16,301 nucleotides of DNA, taken from positions 1 through 16,301 of the forward strand of contig BDTL01000031.1 of NCBI GenBank assembly GCA_002898115.1. The letters run 5' to 3'. The notes below the pieces were generated by a model. It worked only from the letters and a program-made list of their open reading frames with translations. It did not search any database and had not been told where the DNA came from. This stretch comes from a bacterium BMS3Bbin02. GTDB lineage: Bacteria > Actinomycetota > Acidimicrobiia > Spongiisociales > UBA5794. Shown here in pieces: positions 1-7,402 of the stretch (position 1 is the stretch's first letter; each line of letters begins with the position of its first letter). The position numbers and the translations under genes were made by a program.

Positions 1-513
1 GGTTATGCCCTCATTGCGTGGCGTGCGGCCGGACGATCAGACTTCTCGATCGCCGAAGCGGGACACCGCGGACGGGTCCTTATGGTGGGGGCCGGAATTC
101 TTGTTCTCATCGGCGCCGTCGGGGCACTCAACGCTTTGGCTGACACGTTGTTTCCTGCCGAGTCGGTTGCTTCAGCGATCGTTGCGGAGTTTGGCGCAAC
201 TGCACCATTTCTCCTGAAGATTCGTGTCTTGCACCCGCTCATCGCGATCGTCGGTGGAGTCGGAATCGTCGCGATTGTTCGATACCTTGATGTCGGGATG
301 TTCGCGGCCGCGAGGAAACGTGGCTGGATTGTTGTGGGCGTCATTGGACTCCAGTTCGCAGTCGGTCTCTTGAACATCGCGCTACTCACTCCTGTCGAGA
401 TACAGGTCGTCCACCTCGTGATCGCTGATCTGCTGTGGATTGCGTACCTGTTCTACGCGTTCACCGGAACGGAGCGACGGGTGGCGGAGAACCGGATCGA
501 AGTGCCAGTATGA
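1..513 (+). CDS. ctaA: Heme A synthase (CtaA/COX15), C-terminal part
   Basis: Integral-membrane enzyme that oxidises the C8 methyl of heme O to a formyl group, giving heme A for cytochrome c oxidase. The reading frame is open from base 1, so the N-terminal half lies outside the window; about 170 codons remain. The visible part carries four hydrophobic segments, the family-like stretch GALNALADTLFP, and two histidines in membrane context (RVLHPLIAI and VVHLVIADLLWIAY) at the places where COX15 proteins keep heme-binding histidines. The TGA stop overlaps the start of ctaB in an ATGA junction, so the two are translationally coupled. The pairing with ctaB strengthens the call. Confidence 0.85.
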   Translation, partial: GYALIAWRAAGRSDFSIAEAGHRGRVLMVGAGILVLIGAVGALNALADTLFPAESVASAIVAEFGATAPFLLKIRVLHPLIAIVGGVGIVAIVRYLDVGMFAAARKRGWIVVGVIGLQFAVGLLNIALLTPVEIQVVHLVIADLLWIAYLFYAFTGTERRVAENRIEVPV

Positions 514-1421
514 GTGCGATGAAGGTGACCTCTACGGACTCGCAGGCCGACCCAGGGATAGTTCGCGAGCGCGTTGGCGCCTATTTCGTCCTCACGAAGC
601 CGCGGATTATCGAACTGCTTCTTGTTACCACGGTCCCTGCCATGTTTGTCGCGGCGGAAGGCTGGCCCGGGCTGGCGCTCGTTCTGTGGACACTTCTCGG
701 CGGAACGCTGTCCGCGGCCGGGGCGAACACCATCAATCAAGTCATCGACATCGATATCGATCAAAAGATGACTCGCACGAGCGGCCGGCCCCTACCGACC
801 GGCAAGATAACGCCTCGGGCAGCTTTGGTGTTCGGCATCGTGCTTGGTGTGCTCGGGTTTGCGGTCCTGGCTTGGTCGTCAAACGTGCTCGCCGCGTGGT
901 TGTCAACGGCCGGTCTGCTGTTCTATGTGTTTGTGTATTCGCTGGTCCTGAAGCGTTCGACGGTGCAAAACATTGTGATTGGTGGTGCTGCCGGTGCGGT
1001 GCCCGCTCTGGTCGGCTGGGCAGCGGTCACCGGTGAACTCGCGGTGGCGCCGTGGGTGATGTTTGCGATCGTGTTCTTCTGGACACCGCCACACTTTTGG
1101 GCTCTCGCCATTCGATACAAGGACGATTACGCAAGGGCCGGTGTTCCGATGTTGCCGGCGGTCGTCGGCGTCGACAAGGCAGTGGGGCACATTGCCGCGT
1201 ACACGGTGGTGATGGTCGGCGCCGCGTTGACACTATGGGTCACCGGGAGTGTTGGTTGGGTGTACCTCGTTGTCAGCACAGTCGCCGGACTCTGGATGCT
1301 GCGATTGTTGCCGGGGTTGCGAAAAGATCCGGAAGTTGCGATGGAGTTCTTCAGTGCCTCGAACATCTACCTGGCCGCGGTGTTTCTCTCGATGATTGTC
1401 GACAGGGTCGCGCTCGGGTAA
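510..1421 (+). CDS. ctaB: Protoheme IX farnesyltransferase (heme O synthase)
   Basis: UbiA-superfamily membrane prenyltransferase that adds a farnesyl group to heme B, making heme O, the substrate of the preceding CtaA. The protein has 303 residues, the normal length. The first Asp-rich motif is N76-x3-D80-x3-D84 (NQVIDIDID), followed by MTRTSGRPLP; the second polar loop motif is YKDDYARAGVPMLP near residue 203, after the diagnostic FFWTPPHFWALAIRYK. Hydrophobic helices fill the rest. I start it at the ATG overlapping the ctaA stop; an upstream extension in the same frame lies inside ctaA and lacks homologous sequence. It is in an operon with ctaA. Confidence 0.95.
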   Translation: MSAMKVTSTDSQADPGIVRERVGAYFVLTKPRIIELLLVTTVPAMFVAAEGWPGLALVLWTLLGGTLSAAGANTINQVIDIDIDQKMTRTSGRPLPTGKITPRAALVFGIVLGVLGFAVLAWSSNVLAAWLSTAGLLFYVFVYSLVLKRSTVQNIVIGGAAGAVPALVGWAAVTGELAVAPWVMFAIVFFWTPPHFWALAIRYKDDYARAGVPMLPAVVGVDKAVGHIAAYTVVMVGAALTLWVTGSVGWVYLVVSTVAGLWMLRLLPGLRKDPEVAMEFFSASNIYLAAVFLSMIVDRVALG

Positions 1422-1450
1422 TCAACGTCGGCTGTGGTGTCGTGGGCCGT

Positions 1451-1456
1451 TAGGCT
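1451..1456 (+). promoter_or_regulatory. Possible -10 hexamer (TAGGCT) for the EamA transporter
   Basis: TAGGCT matches the TANNNT -10 pattern seen in front of other genes here and lies 30 bp after the ctaB stop. No convincing -35 is visible. It would give a short 5' UTR before the Shine-Dalgarno-preceded ATG at 1500. Confidence 0.3.
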
Positions 1457-1499
1457 CGCGCCGGTGAAGAAGATACTGATGACAGCCGAGGGGACCCAC

Positions 1500-2408
1500 A
1501 TGGGGGCTTTCGGGAGCCGGGAATGGGGCCTCATGCTGTTTGCAGGGATCACCTGGGGTGCTTCGTTCCTATTCATTGCCGAGGGTCTTGTTGCCTTCGA
1601 ACCCGGCCTGATCGCGACACTCCGGATCTTCTTCGGTGCGCTTACGCTCACGTTCGTGAAAAAGGCTCGGGCACCCCTACCGCGCGAGGCGCTTCGACCA
1701 GTTGTGGCGCTCGGTTTCCTGTGGATGGCCTTTCCGTTCTTTCTCTTTGCTGTTGCGGAACAGAACATCACCTCCGCTTTGGCGGGAATGCTGAATGGCG
1801 CAGTGCCAATTTTTGCGGTGACGATCGCCGCGATCATGTTGCGCAAAGCCCCGAGCCGGTTGCAACTTGCCGGTCTGGCGATCGGAACGACCGGGTTGAT
1901 CCTGATGGGGTTACCGAGTCTCGATTCCGTGTCGAGCGCTGTCGGTGTGTTGCTGGTCCTTGTCGCGCTCGCGTCATATGGTCTCTCGATCAACATCGCG
2001 GCTCCGCTTCAGCAGAACTATGGCGCGCTTCCCGTGTTGTGGAGATCCCAGATCGCGGCACTTGTGATGTCGCTTCCGCTCGGGGGATACGCGTTGACAC
2101 AAAGCTCGTTCGCGTTCGTCCCATTGCTCGCCATGATCGCCCTCGGTGTTGGCGGCACTGCCCTTGCTTTTGTGGCAATGACGACGCTGATCGGTCGAGT
2201 CGGAGGCTCGCGTGCGTCGGTGACTATCTACATCACACCACCGGTCGCACTGTTCCTCGGCTGGGTGCTTCGCGACGATTCCGTCGCCCCGATCGCGATC
2301 GTGGGTTCAGCCGTTGCGATCCTCGCCGCCTGGGTGGTAAGCCGCGAGAAAGCCAAGCCTCAAATAGCGAGTTCGGGTGATGGTCGCCGGCCGGAGAGCC
2401 AAACGTGA
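1500..2408 (+). CDS. EamA-family (DMT superfamily) transporter
   Basis: A 302-residue, very hydrophobic protein with about ten predicted membrane helices in two EamA repeats. Family-like features are GITWGASFLFIAEGL in the first helix, the repeat boundary around ALRPVVALGFLWM, and the second-repeat end GGSRASVTIYITPPVALFLGW. Members export metabolites or amino acids; substrate cannot be read from sequence. Alternative in-frame starts exist at 1434 (GTG) and 1479 (ATG), but 1500 has GAGGGG six bases upstream and gives the usual family length. It stands alone after ctaB and converges on the lipoprotein gene. Confidence 0.85.
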   Translation: MGAFGSREWGLMLFAGITWGASFLFIAEGLVAFEPGLIATLRIFFGALTLTFVKKARAPLPREALRPVVALGFLWMAFPFFLFAVAEQNITSALAGMLNGAVPIFAVTIAAIMLRKAPSRLQLAGLAIGTTGLILMGLPSLDSVSSAVGVLLVLVALASYGLSINIAAPLQQNYGALPVLWRSQIAALVMSLPLGGYALTQSSFAFVPLLAMIALGVGGTALAFVAMTTLIGRVGGSRASVTIYITPPVALFLGWVLRDDSVAPIAIVGSAVAILAAWVVSREKAKPQIASSGDGRRPESQT

Positions 2409-2456
2409 TTGGTGCGGCCGGGTCGCCGGTTGCCGGTGGCGGGGACGAAAACCTTT

Positions 2457-2960
2457 CTATTCCGTGCAGCCGGCAAGAGTGAGTTCGATCCCTCCGTCAA
2501 TATCTGCAAACGTGACCGTGTACGTCGGCTGGTCGAGTGTCGACTGCCGGGCCTGAAACCCGGTTCCGTCTGTTCCGACCTGGAACTTGACGGAACCACC
2601 TATCGGGGGGTCAACCGTTCCGGCATAGATCCCCGCGGTCAACCCCATAGCCCCAGCGTGGAGAAGGTCACCCCCGGTCTGCGCATCACATTCGATCGCC
2701 ACCATGACCTGACCTCCACCAGCGGTCGTCACCTCGTCGACCGATTTCGTTCGCTCGAGGACTGCCGGATCTAACGCCGAGGCGGGTGCAGCCGGTGTAT
2801 CCGATGTGGCCGGTGTGCTCGGCTGAGTATCGTTGCCGGGTGTTGCAGTTGATGCCGTAGGTGCCGATGTATCGGCTCCTACGCTGCAGGCGGCAGCGAT
2901 GAGCATCACGGCCACCACCATGATCGGCAGCCGGGTTCGGTAGCGGGGCAATGTTCTCAT
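2457..2960 (-). CDS. Secreted lipoprotein of unknown function
   Basis: A 167-residue protein with a lipoprotein signal peptide: basic N-terminus (MRTLPRYRTR), hydrophobic core, and lipobox IAAAC with the acylated cysteine at residue 25. A Thr/Ser/Pro/Ala-rich linker of about 40 residues follows, then a small domain of about 90 residues rich in Gly, Val and Thr with two cysteines, one near VAIECDAQ and one at the extreme C-terminus (LAGCTE), possibly a disulfide. The layout resembles LpqH-like actinobacterial lipoprotein antigens, but I cannot confirm homology. The ATG at 2960 has GGGAGGA about seven bases upstream; longer in-frame starts would destroy the signal peptide. Confidence 0.75.
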   Translation of the reverse strand: MRTLPRYRTRLPIMVVAVMLIAAACSVGADTSAPTASTATPGNDTQPSTPATSDTPAAPASALDPAVLERTKSVDEVTTAGGGQVMVAIECDAQTGGDLLHAGAMGLTAGIYAGTVDPPIGGSVKFQVGTDGTGFQARQSTLDQPTYTVTFADIDGGIELTLAGCTE

Positions 2961-2991
2961 GCTGTGTCCTCCCACAAGGTGAGTCACACCG

Positions 2992-2997
2992 ACTATA
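2992..2997 (-). promoter_or_regulatory. -10 hexamer (TATAGT) for the lipoprotein gene
   Basis: Read on the minus strand, TATAGT lies about 31 bp upstream of the lipoprotein ATG and leaves room for its Shine-Dalgarno in a short leader. No clear -35 element is seen. The 2961-3117 gap otherwise holds only this and the divergent promoter at 3105. Confidence 0.35.
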
Positions 2998-3104
2998 CCG
3001 AGTCCTTGGGTTCCGCATTTGTAGCGACTCATCAGACGTTGCCGGTCGAGCCGTCTTCTGGCCTCCGCATGGCAGGACCGTCGCGGTGGTGCTGGTCGCC
3101 GATG

Positions 3105-3110
3105 TAGGCT
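3105..3110 (+). promoter_or_regulatory. -10 hexamer (TAGGCT) giving a leaderless transcript
   Basis: TAGGCT ends seven bases before the ATG at 3118, so transcription should begin at or next to the start codon. No Shine-Dalgarno is present, consistent with leaderless initiation. The -35 region is not recognisable. Confidence 0.45.
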
Positions 3111-3117
3111 TTCGCCG

Positions 3118-3312
3118 ATGAGCACGTATCAGGCCGCCGCGTTTGTAATCAGCATCATTTTGGTGGCGCTCGGCCTTGTATGGGTGGTGCGCCGGGAGGT
3201 CGTGCTCCAGCGCGACCATCGCACGACATCGATAACAAGACTATGTATCGAGGTGGGGATTCCTATCATCGGGGCTGCGGTGCTGTTGGCGTTTGTCGGT
3301 GGTTTTCTGTGA
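3118..3312 (+). CDS. Small two-helix membrane protein
   Basis: A 64-residue protein with two hydrophobic helices (about residues 6-24 and 46-63) separated by a basic, polar loop (RREVVLQRDHR). I do not recognise a family. It is supported by a -10 hexamer at leaderless distance and by its GTGA overlap with the downstream phosphotransferase, whose GTG start lies inside its last codons. The coupling implies co-production and perhaps a membrane partner or anchor for the kinase-like protein, which is inference. Confidence 0.6.
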   Translation: MSTYQAAAFVISIILVALGLVWVVRREVVLQRDHRTTSITRLCIEVGIPIIGAAVLLAFVGGFL

Positions 3313-4355
3313 CCGAGGACACTGCTCCGATTCGGTTCGACGAGCGGTTTGACGAAACCCGCGTTGCCGAATACCTTCGTACGGTTCTCGGAGACGAGTT
3401 ACCCGAAGGACCTATCGATTTCGAGCAGTTCCCCGGTGGGGCCGCGAATCTGACCTACCTTGCCCGCTGTGGTGATCGTGAACTTGTGCTGCGGCGGCCC
3501 CCGCTCGGCGAAACCGCCAAGGGTGCTCACGACATGGAGCGCGAGCATCGGGTGCTGTCACGACTGTGGCGAGTCTTCCCGAAAGCTCCGCGGGCGTATC
3601 ACTACTGCGCAGACTCCACGATCATGGGAAAACCCTTCTATGTTATGGAGAGGCGCAAGGGACACGTCATCCGCTCAACCTGGCCACCGTCGTTAGTAAA
3701 CGATGACGCCGCGCGAAGGCACCTAGCAGAGGAACTGGTCGACACCCTTGCGGACCTGCATCTCGTCGTCCCCACCGATGTCGGCCTCGGCGACCTGGGC
3801 CAACCCGACGGGTTTGTGCAGCGGCAGGTTGATGGATGGTTGCGCCGTTGGGACCGAGCAAAGACCAGGGAGGTAGTGGACATGGGTCGGGTCGCCGAGA
3901 TGCTTTCGGCATCGATTCCGGAGCCTCAGTCGCTATCGTTGCTCCACAACGACTTCAAACTCGACAACACAATGTGCGATGACGGCGGCACCATCGTTGC
4001 GGTGTTTGACTGGGACATGTCGACCCGCGGCGATGCCCTCATTGATCTTGGCACCCTGCTTGCCTACTGGGTGGACCCGGATGGACCCACCTACCCCATC
4101 TTCGGCGATGAGGCCGTGACGATGACGCCGTTCATGACGAAGGACGAGGTTGTTGAGCGGTACGCCGCACGGACCGGCTTCGATCTCTCGAACATTCATT
4201 TCTACGAAGCGCTCGCTCTCTACCGGATAGCGGTAATCATCGAGCAGATCTACGCCCGTTACGCCGCCGGGCAAACGGCTGACGAGCGGTTCGCGAGATT
4301 TGAGCCCCTTGCACCGATCCTCGCGGCGGCAGCTCGCGAGATTCTCGAAGCGTGA
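3309..4355 (+). CDS. APH-fold phosphotransferase family protein (ACAD10/11-kinase-like)
   Basis: A 348-residue protein of the aminoglycoside-phosphotransferase/choline kinase fold. The nucleotide-binding lobe shows FPGGAANLTY (about 41-50) and ELVLRRPP (58-65). The catalytic loop is LLHNDFKLDN with H213, D215 and N220, and the metal-binding motif is VFDWD with D234 and D236. The spacing and the RRPP segment resemble the kinase-like domain found N-terminal to ACAD10/11 acyl-CoA dehydrogenases and in stand-alone actinobacterial homologues; the substrate may be a hydroxyacyl compound, but this is family inference. The GTG start at 3309 overlaps the stop of the upstream small gene. It converges on the APC permease with an 11-bp gap. 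Confidence 0.85.
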   Translation: MTEDTAPIRFDERFDETRVAEYLRTVLGDELPEGPIDFEQFPGGAANLTYLARCGDRELVLRRPPLGETAKGAHDMEREHRVLSRLWRVFPKAPRAYHYCADSTIMGKPFYVMERRKGHVIRSTWPPSLVNDDAARRHLAEELVDTLADLHLVVPTDVGLGDLGQPDGFVQRQVDGWLRRWDRAKTREVVDMGRVAEMLSASIPEPQSLSLLHNDFKLDNTMCDDGGTIVAVFDWDMSTRGDALIDLGTLLAYWVDPDGPTYPIFGDEAVTMTPFMTKDEVVERYAARTGFDLSNIHFYEALALYRIAVIIEQIYARYAAGQTADERFARFEPLAPILAAAAREILEA

Positions 4356-4366
4356 CCGGTCGATTG

Positions 4367-5683
4367 CTATCCGGGGTGGTGGTTCTCCAGGGGGAGAAGT
4401 GACCTGATCGTTCGGCCGGTGGATCGGCGGTAGGCCGCCTCCACGGCAAAAGATCCGATACCGAGTCCGGCAACGATGAACACCGCACCCAGGTCGCTGC
4501 GCCCGACCTCGATAAGAAGGGCGACGAGTGCCGCTAGACACGCGACCGTGGTGCCAATCGGAAGCCAACGGGACGTTCCTGTCATTGCTCGCAGCCTCAC
4601 ATTCGCAATGTTCACCGCGGCGAAGATGACGAGGAACCCGGCACTACCGATCGTTGCGATACGGCTCAGATCGAGACCGAGGGCGACCACGAGGGTCAGC
4701 CCCGCGGTGACCAGGAGTCCCTCGACCGGTTGTCCCCTAACCTTGTTTTCGAGCATGGCGGGGAGTTCGCCGGAACGGGCGATACCGTAGGTGAGCCTTG
4801 CTGACCCGTAGAGGGTCGCGTTGATTGCCGAGCTAGTTGATAACAGCGCTGCTATTGCGATGATGGTAAAACCGGCCTGCCCGAGTATCGGGCGGGCGGC
4901 CGCGGCCAGGGCGAAATCGCTCGCCGCACTGATTGCCGACAGGTCCAGCGTGCCAACGGTGACAACTGCTATCGCGACGTACAGGACGATCACTGAGCTG
5001 ACTGAAATCAGGAATGCTCTGGGTAGATTCCGCTTCCCGTCCACGATATCTTCGGCGGTGTTGGCAATGAGTTCGAACCCTTCGAAGGCGAGGAAGATCA
5101 CCATCCCTCCGCCGACAATGCTGAGTGGGGAGGCCCACGTGCTCAATGCGACCCGGGCAGGCTCCACTGTGGGGAATGCGATCACGACAAACCCGACCAG
5201 GATCAGTACCTTGATGCCAACAATGATCTCTTCGGCCCTTCCTACAGCACCGGCGCTGAGGGCGTTGAGTCCCGTAAAGAGCAGGATCACACCCGCTGTT
5301 GGTATCTGGGGTCCCGACATGGCCGGAAACAACGCAAGGAAATAGGATCCGAATGCCGAGGCGTAGAGGGCCAACATCACGACGTAGCTCAGCCACAACA
5401 GCACGTTGAGTCCACCCGCAACGATTCCGGTACCGAAGGCACAGTTGAGGTAGGTCACCGTCCCTCCACTGCTGGGGAGTGCCGTCGCGAGTTTGGAGTA
5501 GGAGACAGCCGTGAGGAACGCGATCACTCCGGCGATAGCGAAAGCGATGGGGGCCGCACCGCCCGCGAGCGCAACCGACAAACCAAGAACGGCGAAGATA
5601 CCTCCTCCCACCATCCCGCCGATACCAACCGAGATCACCTCGGTGAGGGTCATCGTGCCCTTCCCCGGCGGGTTGCATTCCAT
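4367..5683 (-). CDS. APC-family amino acid/polyamine permease
   Basis: A 438-residue protein with about 12 hydrophobic helices, the normal APC length. The unwound first helix shows the signature GIGGMVGGGIF (residues 20-30), and FLAFEGFELIANTAEDIVD near residue 205 matches the conserved helix 6 and following loop. It likely takes up or exchanges an amino acid. Three starts are possible: GTG 5698, ATG 5683 and ATG 5653. The last has GGGAAGGG upstream, but the PPGKGTMTLTEVIS segment before it aligns with the usual APC N-terminus, and a short upstream reading frame stops just before 5683, so I chose 5683. Confidence 0.88.
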   Translation of the reverse strand: MECNPPGKGTMTLTEVISVGIGGMVGGGIFAVLGLSVALAGGAAPIAFAIAGVIAFLTAVSYSKLATALPSSGGTVTYLNCAFGTGIVAGGLNVLLWLSYVVMLALYASAFGSYFLALFPAMSGPQIPTAGVILLFTGLNALSAGAVGRAEEIIVGIKVLILVGFVVIAFPTVEPARVALSTWASPLSIVGGGMVIFLAFEGFELIANTAEDIVDGKRNLPRAFLISVSSVIVLYVAIAVVTVGTLDLSAISAASDFALAAAARPILGQAGFTIIAIAALLSTSSAINATLYGSARLTYGIARSGELPAMLENKVRGQPVEGLLVTAGLTLVVALGLDLSRIATIGSAGFLVIFAAVNIANVRLRAMTGTSRWLPIGTTVACLAALVALLIEVGRSDLGAVFIVAGLGIGSFAVEAAYRRSTGRTIRSLLPLENHHPG

Positions 5684-5690
5684 GATGGCG

Positions 5691-5822
5691 TCAGGCACGG
5701 GCTAACCGTCGCGTCGATCCTGACCAACAAGGATGGGGGCCGCGGCTCAGAGCGGCGGTGCGGACTATCGCGACAAACCCCATCACAGGACCAGATTGTG
5801 TGTTCCCAATGCTCTCAACCAT
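5691..5822 (-). CDS. Possible leaderless upstream ORF before the permease
   Basis: A 43-codon frame whose ATG lies seven bases after a TAGGGT hexamer and whose TGA ends seven bases before the permease ATG at 5683. The peptide (beginning MVESIGNTQSG) resembles nothing I know. The positioning fits a translated leader that delivers ribosomes to the permease start, but chance is a real alternative. Confidence 0.2.
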   Translation of the reverse strand: MVESIGNTQSGPVMGFVAIVRTAALSRGPHPCWSGSTRRLARA

Positions 5823-5829
5823 GAGGCCG

Positions 5830-5859
5830 ACCCTAGTGGTGTGTCGTAGAAACAGTCAT
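5830..5859 (-). promoter_or_regulatory. Candidate promoter for the permease at the IS21 end
   Basis: On the minus strand ATGACT (5854-5859), an 18-bp spacer and TAGGGT (5830-5835) form a weak -35/-10 pair. The -35 side lies inside the sequence I assign to the insertion-sequence end and the -10 in the flank, so the promoter may be an IS-host hybrid. Confidence 0.3.
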
Positions 5860-6060
5860 TGCGTCTCTCTGTCAACGACGGTTGAAGACTGCGCGGTTTG
5901 CGCCGGTTGAATTCTGCGCGGTTCAGCGGCTGTCATTTGTGGTGGCGAGTTCGTCATGTTTGTCTTTGAGTCGGTAGGAGTCGCCTTTGAGGGTGAGGAT
6001 GTGGGAGTGGTGGACGAGCCGGTCGACCATGGCTTCGACGGCGACGAGCATGAGAAGGCC
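5841..6060 (-). mobile_element. IS21-family element remnant (istB-side end)
   Basis: The sequence downstream of the istB tail repeats the pattern of CGCGCAGAATTCAACCGG followed by CGCGCAGTCTTCAACCGTCG, typical of the region between istB and the right end in actinobacterial IS21 elements, and ends near GTGTCGTAGAAACAG at 5841. Everything upstream in istB, all of istA and the opposite end are missing. Outer boundaries are approximate: the left limit is the first base of the presumed terminal repeat and the right limit is where istB similarity fades. Confidence 0.6.
5923..6060 (-). pseudogene. istB: istB (IS21 helper ATPase), C-terminal fragment
   Basis: The minus-strand frame reads AMVDRLVHHSHILTLKGDSY then RLKD, the highly conserved C-terminal end of the IS21 transposition helper ATPase IstB, followed by a short tail and a TGA. 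The frame stays open for a few codons more but meets a stop at 6097-6099 and no Walker motifs are present, so about 80 percent of the normal 250-residue protein is gone. It cannot function and marks a past insertion and deletion. Confidence 0.8.
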
Positions 6061-6106
6061 GCTGCTGTGCCGTATGTCCCGTGTGTCGGTAGAGAGTTAG
6101 ACGGTA

Positions 6107-6147
6107 TAGCTCGCTAGACTAAATTTAGTATGTGATATATATTTAGT
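6107..6147 (+). promoter_or_regulatory. Palindromic AT-rich sites upstream of the ATPase gene
   Basis: A perfect 12-bp palindrome ACTAAATTTAGT occupies 6118-6129. A related half-site ending in TTTAGT ends at 6147, exactly 18 bp later, and a TAGC-TC-GCTA inverted repeat lies at 6107-6116. The block is AT-rich against high-GC flanks and contains TANNNT hexamers (TAGACT 6115, TAGTAT 6126), so it probably includes the promoter and an operator. The regulator is unknown. Confidence 0.4.
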
Positions 6148-6172
6148 TCACCGGCGAAAGAGGTGTTGATCG

Positions 6173-7402
6173 ATGAGTGACTCCTTCAAGAACCCCTATC
6201 GACCAGGCGCTGGACATACGCCACCACACCTGGCCGGGCGGGAGAAGGAGGTCCATGAGTTCGACAAACTCCTAGAACAGGAGGAAATCCTTGAGAACAT
6301 GGTGCTCACCGGGCTTCGCGGTGTGGGCAAGACGGTATTGCTGGAGAAGTTCAAGCCGCGAGCGATCGAGGCCGGCTGGCTTTGGGTCGGCGCTGACCTG
6401 TCGGAGTCGGCGAGCGTCACAGAGACGAACCTCGCGACGAGGCTGATCACCGATCTATCGGTTGTGACGTCTTCGATGACGTTCGAGGTTACCGGGGCGA
6501 TGCCGATCGGTCTGAGACCTGAGACGAACACGACTGAAGTTGCGCTGAGTTTCTTGACCCTCACGGGTATCTACCAGAGCGCTCCCGGTCTTGTCGCCGA
6601 CAAGATCAAGGCGGTTCTGGAGTTCGTCTGGGGCATTATGCAACAGGGTGGACGTCGCCATATTGTTTTCGCCTATGACGAAGCGCAGAATCTTTCTGAC
6701 CATGCATCAAGAGATGAGTACCCGCTATCGGTGCTGCTTGATGTGTTTCAGTCAATACAGCGTAAGGGAATCCCATTCATGCTCGTGCTCACGGGGCTCC
6801 CGACACTGTTCCCGAAGCTTGTTGAATCTCGGACCTATGCGGAGCGGATGTTCCGAGTCGTTATGTTGCACGGTCTTGACGAAGATGAGAGCAGGGAGGC
6901 GATTCTCAAACCGATCGAGGTCGCCGATTGTCCGGTGTCCTTTGACGACTTGTCCGTCTCGACCATTGGTGAAAAATCGGGTGGTTACCCCTACTTCATA
7001 CAGTTCATCTGTCGCGAGGTTTTCGATGTGTTCATACAGCAGGTGGCAGACGGTGCGAACCCGGGTGTGCCGGTTGACGCTATTCAGCTCAAACTGGACA
7101 CCGACTTCTTCGCCGGCCGGTGGTCGAAGGTGACGGATCGCCAACGTCAACTCATGTGGGTAGCTGCTCATCTGGACCGGCCGAATGATGAGTTCACGAT
7201 CCAAGAACTTGTCGCTGAGGGTGAAGCGCGGCTCTCGAAGGCATTCTCGTCGAGTCATACGAACCAGATGCTTGGGAACTTGAGCGAACAGGGACTCATC
7301 TACAAGAACCGGTTCGGGCGGTACTCCTTTGCGGTACCTCTTCTGGGTTCGTTCATTCTTCGAGCATTTGAGCCCCCTCCGGAATCGTTGCGGTCCAAGT
7401 AG
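6173..7402 (+). CDS. Orphan AAA+ ATPase with C-terminal winged helix (Orc1/Cdc6-like)
   Basis: A 409-residue P-loop ATPase. Walker A is GLRGVGKT (47-54), Walker B is IVFAYDE with D169 and E170, a sensor-1-like strand is VLTGLP near 205-210, and arginines R220 and R225 could act as an arginine finger. The last 90 residues form a predicted winged-helix domain (TDRQRQLMWVAA to RYSFAVPLL). The arrangement resembles archaeal Orc1/Cdc6-like and STAND-type ATPases, which remodel DNA or protein assemblies; function here is unknown. A weak AGAGG lies about ten bases before the ATG. It stands alone beside an IS21 scar and AT-rich palindromes, which suggests horizontal acquisition. Confidence 0.75.
   Translation: MSDSFKNPYRPGAGHTPPHLAGREKEVHEFDKLLEQEEILENMVLTGLRGVGKTVLLEKFKPRAIEAGWLWVGADLSESASVTETNLATRLITDLSVVTSSMTFEVTGAMPIGLRPETNTTEVALSFLTLTGIYQSAPGLVADKIKAVLEFVWGIMQQGGRRHIVFAYDEAQNLSDHASRDEYPLSVLLDVFQSIQRKGIPFMLVLTGLPTLFPKLVESRTYAERMFRVVMLHGLDEDESREAILKPIEVADCPVSFDDLSVSTIGEKSGGYPYFIQFICREVFDVFIQQVADGANPGVPVDAIQLKLDTDFFAGRWSKVTDRQRQLMWVAAHLDRPNDEFTIQELVAEGEARLSKAFSSSHTNQMLGNLSEQGLIYKNRFGRYSFAVPLLGSFILRAFEPPPESLRSK

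Larger units (their letters stand above)
5684..6172. other. Long non-coding stretch between permease and ATPase genes
   Basis: About 490 bp without an intact gene. From left to right it holds a possible short leader ORF and promoter for the permease, the terminal region of an IS21-type element, a broken istB tail, and a notably AT-rich block (about 6105-6150) with palindromes in front of the ATPase gene. It is a scar of mobile-element activity. Confidence 0.7.

Noticed and set aside
2409..2456. Bidirectional terminator between the EamA and lipoprotein genes
   Set aside because: GC-rich partial inverted repeats (CGCCGG/CCGG) are present but the stem is bulged and no clear T-tract flanks it.
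4821..5345. 174-codon plus-strand open frame inside the permease gene
   Set aside because: It is antisense to a clear APC permease with intact helices; the composition reflects the complementary strand and no family signal is seen.
6080..6096. GTGTGTCGGTAGAG resembles GTGTGTCGTAGAAA at the IS21 end (5839)
   Set aside because: The two are in direct orientation, while IS termini should be inverted, and similarity stops after about 12 bases; treated as chance or an internal site.
5923..6097. Functional IstB
   Set aside because: Only the last 45 or so residues remain, and Walker motifs and IstA are absent.
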